The notes beneath the pieces are model-generated. The model ran no database searches, was not told the origin of the DNA, and was given only the letters and a program-made list of their open reading frames with translations. Of a stretch of DNA of 64,000 bases, positions 42,801 to 53,600 are shown in pieces (the first letter of the stretch is position 1; each line of letters starts with the position of its first letter). The stretch is from Drosophila pseudoobscura. Taxonomy: Eukaryota; Arthropoda; Insecta; Diptera; Drosophilidae. The translations under genes were made by a program, and so were the position numbers. The stretch is from positions 4,588,001-4,652,000 of the forward strand of contig NC_046681.1 of the NCBI RefSeq assembly GCF_009870125.1. The letters run 5' to 3'.

Positions 42801-45140
42801 CATATTATGGGATTACAAAACGAGAGCTGGCATATTAATTTTCAATTGTGTACGAGAGATCTGCTATCCAATTGCGGTGGATTTCATTTTGCTGTGAGAC
42901 ATGCAGACTGTTTAATTGAATTCTTTTGGATGTAAAGGGTATAGCCTATACAAAAGATTTTACAAATTGGCCTTTACGAATGCGATAGAATACATGTGTC
43001 GAAAGTATTCCTTATATTCGCAAGATTATCATAAAAAGGCAGATTTAGAGATATGAAAAATCGGATTACTTTCTAAATTAAGTAAGTCTTTACGCCAGGG
43101 ACTTAAAAATAGGGTGAGAGATTATGTTTATTGATCCACACATACTTACATACATACACATACATAAATTCGCGGTCACGCAGATGCTCAGTCATCTTCT
43201 GTCGGTGCCGATTTTCCCAATTAAGCAAATTTATGATGGCTGTTCGCGTTATTAACGACGAATCACACTTCCAAGCGGAATTAGCCCAGGCTGGTGTCCG
43301 GCTGGTGGTGGTGGACTTTACAGCCACTTGGTGCGGCCCTTGCCAAAGAATTGCACCGATTTTCGAGCTGTTTCCTAATAAGTACCCAAATGCCATTTTC
43401 CTGAAGGTGGATGTGGACAAGTGCCAGGACACGGCCGCCGGCCAGGGTGTGTCGGCCATGCCCACGTTCATATTCTACAGAAACAGAACAAAAATCGATC
43501 GAATTCAAGGCGCTGACGTCAATGGACTGGAGGCCAAGATTCAGGAACATATTGGCTCCAGCGGCGGCGAAGAGGCCGGAGAAGATTACGGCCAGGGCCT
43601 GATGGAGCTGAATACATTCATATCGAAGCAGGAGTGCGAGTGCTTGAATGAGGCCGACGATCACAATCTCAAGCATGCCCTGGCCTCAGCCGGCGGCTAC
43701 TTGCAGTCCGACTGCGATGAGCAGCTGATCTTATCCATCACTTTTAACCAGGCAGTAAAGATCCATTCGTTAAAGTTCAAAGCCCCGTCGCAGCTGGGTC
43801 CCAAGGATGTAAAGCTGTTCATCAACCAGCCGCGTACCATTGACTTTGATATGGCAGAGTCCATGAGCAGCGTTCAGGATTTGACCTTGGCTGAGAAGGA
43901 GCTGGAGAACGGCGCACCAGTCAATCTGCGCTATGTGAAATTTCAGAATGTACAAAACATACAGATCTTTGTGAAGAACAATCAGTCGGGTGGCGATGTG
44001 ACGCAGATCGATTATATTGGCTTTATCGGCTCCCCAATCATGACAACCAAGATGAACGACTTTAAGCGAGTGGCCGGAAAGAAGGGCGAAAGCCACTAAT
44101 AACTAAATAATACTAAAATTTAACGTTTTTACAGTGTTTTCTTGGGATTTCTTATTAAACTTTCGACTTAAAACTAAGCAATGAAAAAAAAAAAAAAAAA
44201 AAAAATACTTAGCGCAGAGAGTGATTTTTTTGAGTCCTTGATAGAATGTATACCCCTCTCGATCTTTTCATACTGTCGAAGCGAAGACTAAGATAGAATA
44301 TGTGCAACGGAACTTATCCGTTTAATCAAATGTGTGCAGATATAAAGATACTTTGGATATAGGCAGAGCACAAAAATGAAATTGGAATGCTTATTTTTCA
44401 ACGAATGAGTTGTTATCCAATCATCTGAGCGATCACTTCAATTAACACGCTCTTAAAATCGACTCGACCTTGACTAGTAGCTCGGCTCCAATCCTGGCTT
44501 TTTGAAGTTAATTTCACATTTGGCTTCATTCATGCCACTCTCCTTGCAATTAAGCCTGCTGCAAGGAATACGAAACCCTTTACCGAACCATATTGGCCAC
44601 TGGCTTTTAAAAGAATATTTTCTGCTGGTGTACCTATCTCTCGCTCTCTTCTACTCCTTTTATCTGTCCCCGTCTCTGTTTCTGTCTGTGTCTGCGTCGC
44701 ACTTTCTCACCCTGCTTAGGGCGCCATTACATGGGAATTTCGACAAACTGACTGACATCAACCGCACTCCTCACACAATGGTTGGATGCTGACAAAAGGC
44801 ACGTCACTCGCCTGCCTGCATTGCAGCCAAGTTGGAATGTCAAAACAGTAAACGGTAAATGTCTGCTAGACAAAGACGATTCAACACTCACCCCACAGCC
44901 ACCAACAACCCACCTGTCTTGGCCCAAAAAAAGGAAAAATTGCAAAGTGCAAGTTCATGTGATATGCAAAGTGAAGTGTGTGCGAAGGGAAGAAATACGG
45001 GAGAGAGCGAAAGAGGGAGATAGAGTGTGTGAATGTGTCTGTACCCGTATAGGAGATGCTTAACAGAAGCCCTCTGGTAGCAGCATCAGGCATGTAAAGC
45101 TCTTGCACACCACGGCGTTTGTGTGATGTGGGCTAAGAAC

Positions 45141-45177
<37 letters not shown>

Positions 45178-47442
45178 CGTTGATAATGATGATAGGGAAG
45201 GTGCAGTCGAGAAGGCTAACTGACTTTTGCGCATTCGGGAAAATTGAAAACGCATCTCGGCCAGTGCTGCTGCCAGCCATTGTGATTGAAGTTCCCGCAA
45301 AGAACAAACTTTTTCCAGGCAGCAGCAGCAACAGCAGCAGCCCATATTGAAGGATATAGCCAATTTTTGCTTTTGTTTTGCCAAAGTCAAGTGGTAGGAG
45401 CGAAGAGAGAGCCGAGAGGATAGGAGAGGGCGCCAACACAACATGTTGCATGTTTTTTGGGGTAAGGCCGAAGTTAGATGGAAAAGTTTGCTTTTTGGGA
45501 GGAGATGAGCTGGGCTTTGTATGAGTATTAGAGGGACCCCACATGCAAGGCATTGCATTGCTTATTGTTCGGCTCCCAAAAGGATGGGATGGTCAGGGAG
45601 AGCACTTTCTCTGGCCCCGCATACGTATCTGCATTGTTTGTGTTTAGCATAAATTAGAAAGTATCGATCGCATTGTGTGGCGAAATTGAAAAGGCAACTT
45701 TTTCGCCTCGAAACTCTTCCAATTCCAATTCGTATTCGTATTCGTATTCGCATTGCCATTCCGAAACCCAGGCCCAAAGTTTCGAATCAATATCAACAAG
45801 AATGCTTTTCGGCTAAGCTGCTAACCGACAGAAATTGTAATTTCGATGAGTACTCGGGGATTGCAGAACAAATTACTATATAGCACACAGACGGAAGAGC
45901 TGAAGAGCTGAAGAGCAGAAGAGAAGACCAAAATAAATAAAAGTTCTGCCAGCCAGCCCACGCATTCGGTAATTGCAAGAAAATCTCATTTAATCCCAAC
46001 AAATGCGACTTTATCACGCAAAAAATTATGAAATATTCTCTGTCTCTAGGCAGCAATTGCTTTCGTTGTTTATACGAGTATATATCTATATTTATACATA
46101 AATATCCATCCCCCACCCATCCCGCCAAGTTGCCTTTTCGCTTTGCTTGTTTGCACATTGTCCCGCTCGCGCCTTTTGGCCAGGGCCAAAACAAAGGCAA
46201 AAAGCAGACAGAATCACTCGAAGGAATGGGAAAGCAAAAATGGCAGTCTGAAGCATGGGATGGATATTTAGTATCGTAGTTTCTTTTGCAACATCATCAT
46301 TTTGGTTTCGTTTTCGGGTGGATAATGGGCTAGAGCAGGGCTCTCTGCTCTGTCTCTGTCTCTGTCTCTGGATTGGAGTGGAGTGGAAGGAAATCGCAAT
46401 GATTCGAGACTGTTGAGTTCTAAGGCGAGGGTTTGCCAATCAGTTGCTAGGAAATTAAATATATAATCCTTCTACTCGTATCAATTTTGTAGCTCGAGCT
46501 GTTCGATGGCCGATCAATCATTTTCCATTAATCAGATGCTCCAAAGCTGCTTAGTGCGTAAATATTTTTAGGTTTTGAATCTATGGTATTGATAGATTAG
46601 GGTTGTAGAATTTGTATCTGAATTTTTTGAAATTTAAAATTAAAAAATGAAATGTATTTGTATTCGTATTTCTCCCGTATTAACTGAGCAAACCTCGCAA
46701 TATACAACGACTTTCTTGGCATCAACACCCACTGCAGGCGCCCATTGCCCCACCGTACCTCCCCGTGGAGACAACCACCCCCTCCTGGTCATCGTTTCAT
46801 GCAGATGAATGAGCGCATTTATGAAAAATGTTGTTGTCATCAATGCTCTGCTACCATTATTGCAGATGTCTCCCCCGCGCCGGCGCCCGCCTCCCGCATC
46901 CCGCTCCACTCCGTTGATGAGAAATAATGTTTGCGGAAAAATAAGATTTGTTTATTTTACGAACGATTGATTTTCCCTTCCGCCCATGTCCCTGTCCCTG
47001 TCCCTTGTCCCTGCCACCAGTATTCCTTGCCACCCGTTCCTGCCACTTGTCCGCGCTTCATTTTGCGCGGCTTAAAAATTAATTATCGCCAAGGCCCGGA
47101 ATCATCCAAGAGTGGGGAGTGGGCCCAAGGCCTCTCAGTCGCCGTCGGCCGTCGGCCGTCGGCCGTCAGTGTCATTTATATTTTGAGGCTTTGGCCAAGT
47201 TTTGATAGTATTTCATCAACGTTTTTGTCCGCCCATTACACCCATGGACTTTGTGCCATCCGAATTAGCCGAGATTTAGAATTCCCCATGCCTCATGCCT
47301 CCATGCCTCATGCCCAATGACCCATTGTTTGGCCCATTCCCGATTGGGATATAATTCACTTACCAGGAACCAGCACGAGAAGTCCGATCACGGCCAGCCA
47401 GCAGATGCAGCCCCGCCCAGTTTGTTGTCGGTGCGACGGCAT
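15841..47442 (-). CDS. beat-Ic: Beaten path Ig-domain protein, best fit Beat-Ic
   Basis: Secreted or membrane-anchored Ig protein of the Beat family, which acts in motor axon defasciculation and neuronal recognition with Side-family receptors. Exons in transcript order are 47442-47364, 23843-23632, 22063-21928, 21658-21525, 18851-18729, 18645-18459 and 16604-15841. All ends are GT/AG, phases agree, and the total is 544 aa. Residues 1-26 are a signal peptide (core WLAVIGLLVLV). Ig1 (about 27-142) shows LFTCNYDMEN, VKWYKGKREF and GKFTCEI. Ig2 (about 143-235) shows DGNCSIKY, LTWTING and LKCTANIF. The last exon has a hydrophobic segment (about 348-365), seven Gln and an acidic/Ala-rich tail. The long tail and length favour Beat-Ic over Ia or Ib, but that paralog choice is from memory. 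Two in-frame upstream ATGs (MQMSARR...) could lengthen the N-terminus by 17 residues. Confidence 0.88.
16286..16316 (-). repeat. CAG/CAA-type tract encoding poly-Gln in the beat tail
   Basis: A GCT repeat on the plus strand reads as a run of seven glutamines in the last beat exon. It is followed by an Ala/Thr-alternating repeat from a GTCGCT-type hexamer (16328-16360). The frame stays open through both, so these are coding repeats that probably vary in length within the species. Confidence 0.7.
19320..19378. repeat. CATC/CACC tetranucleotide-like simple repeat
   Basis: Imperfect tandem CATCCATCCACC units lie within the beat intron between the exons at 21525 and 18851. They are simple sequence only, and the proline/histidine-rich frames read across them are artefacts. 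Confidence 0.7.
19947..19985. repeat. Three exact 13-bp tandem units in an AATT-rich block
   Basis: The unit TTAATCAATTAAA is repeated exactly three times (19947-19959, 19960-19972, 19973-19985), preceded by a run of AATT units from 19932. The block contains TAAT homeodomain-type cores in every unit. It lies in a beat intron. Confidence 0.85.
20835..21044 (+). CDS. Hypothetical small charged protein nested in a beat intron
   Basis: Open frame of 69 codons on the strand opposite to beat. From about residue 27 it reads LLEIDRLMIELIREEYKWI, then a Lys-rich part ending YQAKRVLVA and TAG. This looks coding (charged, helical, no low complexity), while the first 25 residues look less so. A GTAAGT...TTTTTCAG pair of only 17 nt sits just before LLEID, too short for an intron, but the AG could be an acceptor for a distant exon. 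AATAAA follows at 21139-21144. The start ATG at 20835 is arbitrary; an internal ATG at MIELI is an alternative. I do not recognise the family. It could be a small gene or a decayed fragment. Confidence 0.4.
   Translation: MKNRTLNARRWGKQCSNFHVSTFFRLLEIDRLMIELIREEYKWIEPNKIRKGSKDEYIKTYQAKRVLVA
21724..21737. promoter_or_regulatory. Second copy of the TTTTGGCGCCAAAA palindrome
   Basis: This 14-mer is identical to the one at 9620-9633, here extended by C/G to a 16-bp perfect palindrome. It lies in the beat intron just upstream (minus-strand sense) of the exon at 21658. It could be an E2F-type site; function not shown. Confidence 0.3.
22089..22114. repeat. (GA)13 microsatellite
   Basis: A pure GA run lies 26 nt beyond the acceptor of the beat exon 22063-21928. 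On the transcribed strand it reads as a CT-rich tract immediately upstream of the acceptor, so it may double as an extended polypyrimidine region. Confidence 0.9.
24410..24655 (+). pseudogene. Coding-like relic, weakly lipocalin-like
   Basis: A plus-strand frame reads TKLKGNLVTYAVWYPVP, then IIGTDDKNYVVEYICLD and GKYPRSRW before a stop. Alternating polar/hydrophobic residues and the V-x-x-ICLD motif resemble the late beta strands of ApoD-type lipocalins. They also resemble the ICLD stretch in the secreted gene at 62.5-63.1 kb. Neighbouring DNA in other frames is broken by stops and no signal peptide or splice frame joins it. I treat it as a decayed gene copy; chance is a real alternative. Confidence 0.22.
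33678..33704. repeat. (CTG)9 microsatellite
   Basis: Pure trinucleotide run within the beat first intron. The Cys- and Ser-rich frames translated through it are not genes. Confidence 0.9.
41377..41487 (-). CDS. Candidate 36-aa single-pass membrane micropeptide
   Basis: A 37-codon minus-strand frame with an A-rich start context (TAAAAATG) begins MNALLLTVST. It has one clean hydrophobic helix (MILVAGALVLMVISWIMY, about residues 15-32) and ends KKSE, the look of a small tail-anchored peptide with a basic cytosolic end. AATAAA lies about 32 nt past the stop (41345-41340), so a short transcript could end here. A second short frame with a near-perfect Drosophila start context lies upstream on the same strand. 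It sits in the beat first intron, same strand, so it could be independent or intronic noise. Part of the frame overlaps a 21-bp motif found again at 54.2 kb. Not recognised. Confidence 0.35.
   Translation of the reverse strand: MNALLLTVSTSEHPMILVAGALVLMVISWIMYKKSE
41566..41640 (-). CDS. Short upstream ORF, 24 aa, with strong start context
   Basis: ACCAAAATGG matches the favoured Drosophila initiation context and opens MAVAFVLGDKNPVDPTSW, ending after 24 codons. The codons look ordinary and the peptide has no low complexity. It is 78 nt upstream of the 36-aa membrane micropeptide frame, with no intervening splice signal that I believe. If transcribed together, the pair would form a two-ORF message. 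The alternative is a chance frame. Confidence 0.25.
   Translation of the reverse strand: MAVAFVLGDKNPVDPTSWRKVYFM
41683..41725. repeat. (TC)n-rich simple repeat
   Basis: A CTCTCT run interrupted by single bases. On the minus strand it reads GAGA, directly upstream of the candidate micropeptide transcript, so GAGA-factor binding is conceivable. Confidence 0.7.
43236..44099 (+). CDS. Txl: Thioredoxin-like 1 (TXNL1/TRP32) protein, probable retrogene
   Basis: Thioredoxin-fold redox protein that docks on the 19S lid of the 26S proteasome through its C-terminal PITH domain. The 287 codons are uninterrupted. The thioredoxin domain (about 1-107) carries WCGPC at 32-36 and cis-proline MPTF at 75-78. 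The PITH domain (about 115-285) includes the ECECLNEAD and YVKFQNVQNIQIFVKNN stretches. I chose the second of two adjacent ATGs (MAVRV) because it matches the family start; the first adds one Met. It lies on the opposite strand inside the beat first intron. ATTAAA at 44154 is followed 24 nt later by a 22-A tract, the mark of a reverse-transcribed mRNA. The frame is intact and both domains are complete, so it appears functional. In D. melanogaster, Txl is, to my memory, on 3L. Confidence 0.93.
   Translation: MAVRVINDESHFQAELAQAGVRLVVVDFTATWCGPCQRIAPIFELFPNKYPNAIFLKVDVDKCQDTAAGQGVSAMPTFIFYRNRTKIDRIQGADVNGLEAKIQEHIGSSGGEEAGEDYGQGLMELNTFISKQECECLNEADDHNLKHALASAGGYLQSDCDEQLILSITFNQAVKIHSLKFKAPSQLGPKDVKLFINQPRTIDFDMAESMSSVQDLTLAEKELENGAPVNLRYVKFQNVQNIQIFVKNNQSGGDVTQIDYIGFIGSPIMTTKMNDFKRVAGKKGESH
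44154..44211 (+). other. Genomic poly-A tail after Txl, with poly-A signal and candidate target duplication
   Basis: ATTAAA at 44154-44159 is followed by 24 nt and then 22 uninterrupted A residues at 44184-44205, exactly as a cleaved and tailed mRNA would look if copied into DNA. ATACTTA right after the tract (44205-44211) also occurs before the gene at 43142-43148, a possible 7-bp target-site duplication. That repeat is short and lies in a CATACATA-rich stretch, so it is weak support. Confidence 0.7.
44212..47363. other. Beat first intron, 5' part: no gene seen
   Basis: Non-coding intron sequence with (ATG)12 at 45141-45176, an ATTCGT hexamer run at 45730-45750, TCTCTG repeats near 46350-46370 and TGTCCC repeats near 46985-47012. 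GTCGGCC repeats occur at 47141-47164. No frame with a domain is found. Confidence 0.6.
45141..45176. repeat. (ATG)12 microsatellite
   Basis: Pure trinucleotide run, which also produces the spurious poly-Met and poly-Ser frames around it. Confidence 0.95.
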
Positions 47443-47590
47443 CGTGGCCGTCCGCTTCCCACTCGCTGCTGCTCTCCTTGCGGACATTTGCATGTGGCGT
47501 GGAGGAGGAGCTGCCCCTTGGCCTGTCGCTGGACAGTTTTTATGCAGCTTCGACAGCATTGAAATATATATTTTTCGTATCTTTGCTCCT

Positions 47591-47598
47591 TTTTTATA
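47591..47598 (-). promoter_or_regulatory. beat-Ic: Candidate TATA box of the beat gene
   Basis: GGCTATAAAAAAGG on the minus strand lies about 150 nt upstream of the signal-peptide start codon at 47442. A start site 25-30 nt beyond would give a leader of about 120 nt. A second AT-rich TATA-like element (TATATTTATAAGG) sits at 47671-47683. Which is used cannot be told from sequence. An upstream non-coding exon is also possible. Confidence 0.35.
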
Positions 47599-47699
47599 GC
47601 CAGTCTCCAGTCTGTGTGGCTATTCTCTCGCTCCTTTCGGGGTTTTCGGCCACTTCCGTTCGGGCCTTATAAATATATATTGGCCAATAAATGTCAATT

Positions 47700-50600
47700 G
47701 TATTTGGTTTCTATCTGCCTCCTTCAGTGACGTCCTTCTGGCTACTCAGAGTCCTGGAGTGGAGCTGTAATTATAAGAACATTTGAATTGTGGCATAACA
47801 ATCTATAGTTTGACAGGAAATTCGATTTTTGGGTCGGTTTTTAGTGGAATATGGACTGCTTGGAGAGGAATTCGTGTGTTCACGTATCCACAACATAATC
47901 TCTAATAGTATATATCTTTATATACTAGTCCTTATAACTATTTTATGCAACGATTGTCATTATATAAATATAATTTTATTAATATTGATTTTAGTTTTAT
48001 TTTCCAAGCATGGATATACTTATTTATATTGAATAACAAAATACCAGCACTAACTTTCGTTGGTTTCTGATGGCACATTAAATAATAAAGCAACCATCAT
48101 TTGAATATTTTATTGAGGGTCGCTTCCCCCTCTCCATAGCGATGCGTTTCATTCTGCACTGATTCCGCTTCCACTCACTGACGCCCATAGCAAATACAGT
48201 GATTAATGCAATTAACGGGTGCACTTTAATTAAAAAATGGCTTCAAACACAGATACGAGTATAGCAACACATACACAGACACACGAGGATGTACTATAAA
48301 TCGATTTAATTTCAACACTAATCCGCGTGTGTGTTGCACTGCACAGATGAAAAAATAATAGTATTAACTGCCAAGAAAGACGCGAAATGAACAGAGAAAA
48401 TAAGTGAATGGATAGAGGAATAATCGTAAAGAGGCAAGTCGACCAGAGTCCATTGGGGTGGCGGTGGAGGGGTTCCACTCTTAGTTCCACTCCGATAGAA
48501 CTACGCATTTCACTCAACCCCATCTCCAGCCCCATTACCACCCCTCCAACTCGAACGAGTGATCCACTAGCCCACCCTTCCACCACCCTACCCACTGCGA
48601 CTGCTTAAACGACCATTTCCTAATTGTCTTTCCGTTACGCCCAAAAAAGGAGGGTGAACAAAAAAAAAGAGTCTTCAATCCACAGTTTAATTATTTTTCA
48701 TTTAAATAAAAAGCACACACCCACAGACATTTACATAGATACACTCACACATGGGCCACAGCCATTCCCCTTTCTCCCTGTTTGTTTTTGTCGTTAAAAC
48801 TTCTTTCTTTCTTCTTTCTTCTTTTGCTTTTGTTTTCCTTTTCTTCTCTTTGGCCATGCTCGTATTCTCTTTGCTCTTGGTTCTCATTTCGTTTTGCCAC
48901 TTTGCCACTCATTTGAAACAAAAGTAACACACACACATGTATGTATATTCGTACACCATCACACACATGAGTGAAAACACTCACACAGATGTGTGCGGAA
49001 TCTTCTTTCTTGTTGTTCCTTCTCACAGATTTTTTTATATATTTAAATATGGCCTGGTTGTAATTTGTGCCTTTTTTTGGAATTTTTTTTTATATACCCA
49101 GCAATTTGTTGGTAAAAGGGAGTTTATAAATGTAAATTGTTGCGATCTTTAAGGCCTAAACATCAAATAAAACAAATAAGATATAACTGGAAAATATCAG
49201 TTGTATTCTTTATAACATCTTAATTTGTAAAATTACAATCAGTAGCAGCATCAGTAGAGGGTATCTGGTGGTCGAATCTTCGATTGAAACATTTTTATTG
49301 GTTTTTTTCGGTAGGAAGTTGTCGCTTTCCAAATAAGTTTGCCAAGTTTGGCATTAAAACGGCTACCAATGCCAAACAGTGAGAGAGATGGCTACACGGA
49401 CCCAGGGGGAGAGGGGAAGCGAAGTATGGCAGAGCCAGAGAAGGAAGCTGGAAGGAGAATTGCCCTCTCTCTTACTCTCCATTTAAGGTAATGAGCACAT
49501 ACAAAATGCAATTAAAATCTTGTTGCCAAAAATGCAATTTTGCGTATCTCTTTTTATTTTTCCGTCTCTATATACATACATACATACGTACATATGTACA
49601 TTTAAATATATCTGTATGTATGTATATATTTACTTGGACTTTTGGGGCACAGCATGCAAAGCATTAATGCATTTTATGGGCCACTGCCGACAGCGACAGC
49701 GAATGCTTTTAACGATGCTCTGGAAAAACTATAAAAAAAGGAACGAAAAAGAACTTGGAAATGTCTTATACCAAAATTATCTAACGGACGAATCCAGGGG
49801 CAAGCGTTTCTAGGGGAAGGGATGTTGTGGGTATGTAAGTACCAATAATGTTTAATTTACCTGAGGCATTGCGACACTAAAGTACCCTGCTCTCAATATC
49901 AACAAAGGGCTTAAACTTCATCTAGAAAACATTCTCTAAAAGGACATTTAGTTAGAATTAATAGCGTTCAAAGAGACAGTTGCGCTGCAACTGTTTATTT
50001 ATTTATTTGTTTAATTCTGTTTTTGCATCCGGTACTCAAAGATTACAAATTGCATTAAGCTACGTAATCAATTGCCATTATTAATTTTCAATGAAGATCA
50101 CTCTAAATATATATATATATTGTTTATAAACAATTGAGAAAATAGCAAAAAGCATAATCTTAAGCTAGACAGATTTATCAATAGCTGAACGAAGACATTG
50201 TATCCAGCCTGCGGTAATCTCTGAAAAGAAATGTGAAATGTGCTACATTTGTTATATGAACCAACGATTCTATGAAGTATGCCATACGTAACGTATTGTA
50301 AAGTGGAGAAAAAGTTCCCCTCTTCCTATCCTAACAGGAGATACATTTGTATCTTTTATGCTCTGCATCATTGGCATTGCCAGTTACCAACTCGTCTCTG
50401 ATTTCCATTCTATTTCTATTTCGGTTCTATTTTTCTTTTCTATTACTCTACTCTACTGGATACGGCTCACTTATTTCATTTTGCCCATACCTTGTGGCTT
50501 CTCAATTGTTTGCATATTTTATTTAAACTTCGGTGCGGTCCCGGTGCCTGTGCCTGGTAATAGAGTTGTAAACGAGACCTCGTATGACATGCATTTTTGT

Positions 50601-53600
50601 GCCGTTTTGCTTGCCTCGTTTTGTGGGTCAAGAGGGAAATCTTGTGGGGCATATAAAGTACTTTAGGAGTATACATATACCAAAGTATATGTATATATAT
50701 ATGCAAATGTGTGTCTGAATGCAACCACCAACTGCAATTACGACCGGATCAAAGAGTTCCCCTCGGATTACGAATGCTAATGAGCAGGAAGCTAAGGATG
50801 TTGACTTTCGGTCACCAGAGTGATTTACTGTGATTTATTTTGCGGTGACTTTGATACCGGTAAGCTTACAGTGATCTCTACCGTTTAAAAGGGCAAACCT
50901 TTTATTGAGATATTTAAATGCTTCAATAACCGCTTTGCCTCTCTGCCAAGGCACAGAAGCATACATCATTGAAATCTATTCTTTGCCTAGAAATAGAACA
51001 GTACTCTGGGAAAGTCAACCCAGCTTCCCAGTAATTTCCCGAGACTGTGACTGCTTTGATTATTTCCCATGCAGTGATGGCATCTCCCTTATTACCAAGT
51101 GTGCCTTATAATCCGAGTGACTTTGTTTCCTGATTCTGTACAAATTGACTCTCTATGCGAGCTCTCATTACCATTGATCAATCAGACCATTGCCGTTCAT
51201 TGTTCCCTTCTACCCGTAACCCCACCTCTCTGGGACTCCCAACATTCCTGGCACATACCTGAAATAGAAATTTTCCAGGCAAGCAGCAGCAGCAGCAACA
51301 TTGAAAACAGTTTTCAGTGTTCTCATGTCATCGTTGTCGTGCAGCTGCCAACCTTTCTTAGACCGCAAAAACTCATTACAGGTTCCACTCGTCTCCTCTT
51401 CCTTTCTTGGGTCTGTACCCCTCTCTTTCACTCTCTCTCAGCATCTCTGAGTCTTTCTTTTCGTGCGCTGTCTCACTCGTTCGGTGCGTTTTTGCTATTT
51501 CGCAATTAAAACTTTCATTAAAGTAATTAAAATTGCAACAAAATAAACAAAAATACAATCAAAATCTGCAAGGTCTGGCCCACCGGTGAAGGGCAGCTGA
51601 GTTTCGGAGGTTGAGGGTCGGAAAAACTGGGTGGAAAACTGTGTGGGCAACTGTGTGGGATTTGACAGACATACAAAAATGCAGTTAAAATTGTACGAAA
51701 AAGGGGGAACGGTGCCAAAAACAAAGTGTGCCACAAAAGTGTGACAAATATAAACGGGAGTATAAATAAAATGGCGAAATGTTAAATGCAATTCGGATGG
51801 GTCGGGCGGTGAGGGTGGGGAAGGGGAAGGGGACCGGAGAGCAAAGGGGATAATAAAATGTGGTAATTGTAAATAAGTGGAAAATGAATGCCACACAGTT
51901 TGATTGAGAGGGATAGAGGTACAGTGAGGGGGTCTATTGCATTTGGCGGGATAACATTTTAAATTCAAATTAAACGACTGGCAAGCCACAAAAGGATTGA
52001 CATGAAGTTAGTGCCACCCGGCCGAAAAAACAGCAGCAACAACAAGCCCCACTTGACTGAAGGCAACCACAGCTCTGCTCTCTCGTTGGCATCTGGCAGA
52101 TGTCGTTGTTGTCCTAAATGTTGTTGCAGCTGCAGTTTCCCCTCCATTGTTCTGTTTGAGCTTGACATTTGCATAGAAAATACCCCAGAGAAACCCCGAA
52201 CTTGGAGCAACAAGCAAGCAGAAAGAACTCCCATTAATTTTGTAATTTTCAATTAAATTGTAAATAATTAGTCACATTGTTTTACAACTAAAAAAACTAG
52301 CTCAGTTTACTTTTATATTCCTTTATTATTTTGATATCTTTTCTCTGAGGGGACTTCTCTCAAATAGGGGTTTCCCCATGGTTGCGTATGCATATAAATA
52401 AAAAATCAAATTATTAAATGCTTATAGCATCGAATTGACGGCACGTGGTAAAGCTGTAAATATTACTGGAATAGATTAAATAATATAAATACTAAACGGG
52501 AAATCATAAGAAGCACTGAGATACTGGTGCCGATAAATAATCAATTAATTATATGAATTTCATGCCTAGACTAAAAAATCAAGAATGTTTTGAATAATTT
52601 TTCTATTAGAGAAAACTGTCTTCTGAGACATGCTACCCAAGTGCTGCTCATTGAAGCTTTTGGAGTGGCTGTTAGGATCTAAACTAATTTTATTGTAAAA
52701 AAACATCGTCTTGAATAGCTATTTTATAGTTATGGAAGGGGGTGTATGTGGTTATCCCTTAGATGGTGACTGCAATTGGTTGCACATGCGCATTAAAATT
52801 CAAATAAACGATAGTTCTAAATTAACGAACTTACCTATAAATACAAATAGGAAAGCATGTGTTATCCACTTGAAATGAATATTTCCATGAGTATATTAAA
52901 AAGGGTCGCGCATGGTAAAAATCTTTTTAATATAAATTTAAGCCACAACTATAGCTTGAACTTGAACTTTAATATTATTACATCTTCTGTTTGGCAACGC
53001 TGACGAATAGTTTAGTGTTGGATAAAATGTAAGCTATGAAGCATTTTGTGTGGGGTATTTATTGAATATTTTCTTGCGTAGCTTCAGCAATCTGTATCTT
53101 CAATCTGCATACAAATTAAGCTTTCAATCGTTTGAAGCTCGTTAAGAAAGACTCTCAAGGACCCAATGGAGTTAATTTTGACTCAACTATTCTTATTTTA
53201 AATGTATGCCCTCAGCTATTGTTCCCCCTTGAACCAATCAATCGGATCAATAATACCACTTGGGGATATGTTAGTACCTCTTTCCTTATGACTTCGGGCT
53301 CATGTTATTCGTTCTGTTGAGTTATTCATGCCCAACGTAATTTGGATTCATATTTGCATGGAAGCAACAAACGCGAACAATAAATACGAGAAATATGATG
53401 CCCCAGCCAGCACATGTGCCGTGTCTTTGAGACGGAAATAAAAGATTTTACAAAACATTGCGCAGTCAATGCCCCAGCCAGACCGAACCAAAACTGGAGT
53501 CTCTCCTTTGGCTGGCAAACAACTTAGCCCCGCCGAGAACCCCCCAGAATCGTTTAAAGGCAACTTGACACCCCTGCAAATAAAATCTAAACTTCTTAAA

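Noticed and set aside
45086..45558. Two long minus-strand frames with poly-Ser or poly-Ile runs
   Set aside because: Produced by the (ATG)12 microsatellite; no start context or domain.
51099..51989. Long frames on both strands in the beat upstream region
   Set aside because: Pyrimidine-rich simple sequence gives Ser/Phe/Pro-rich translations; no start, domain or splice signals.
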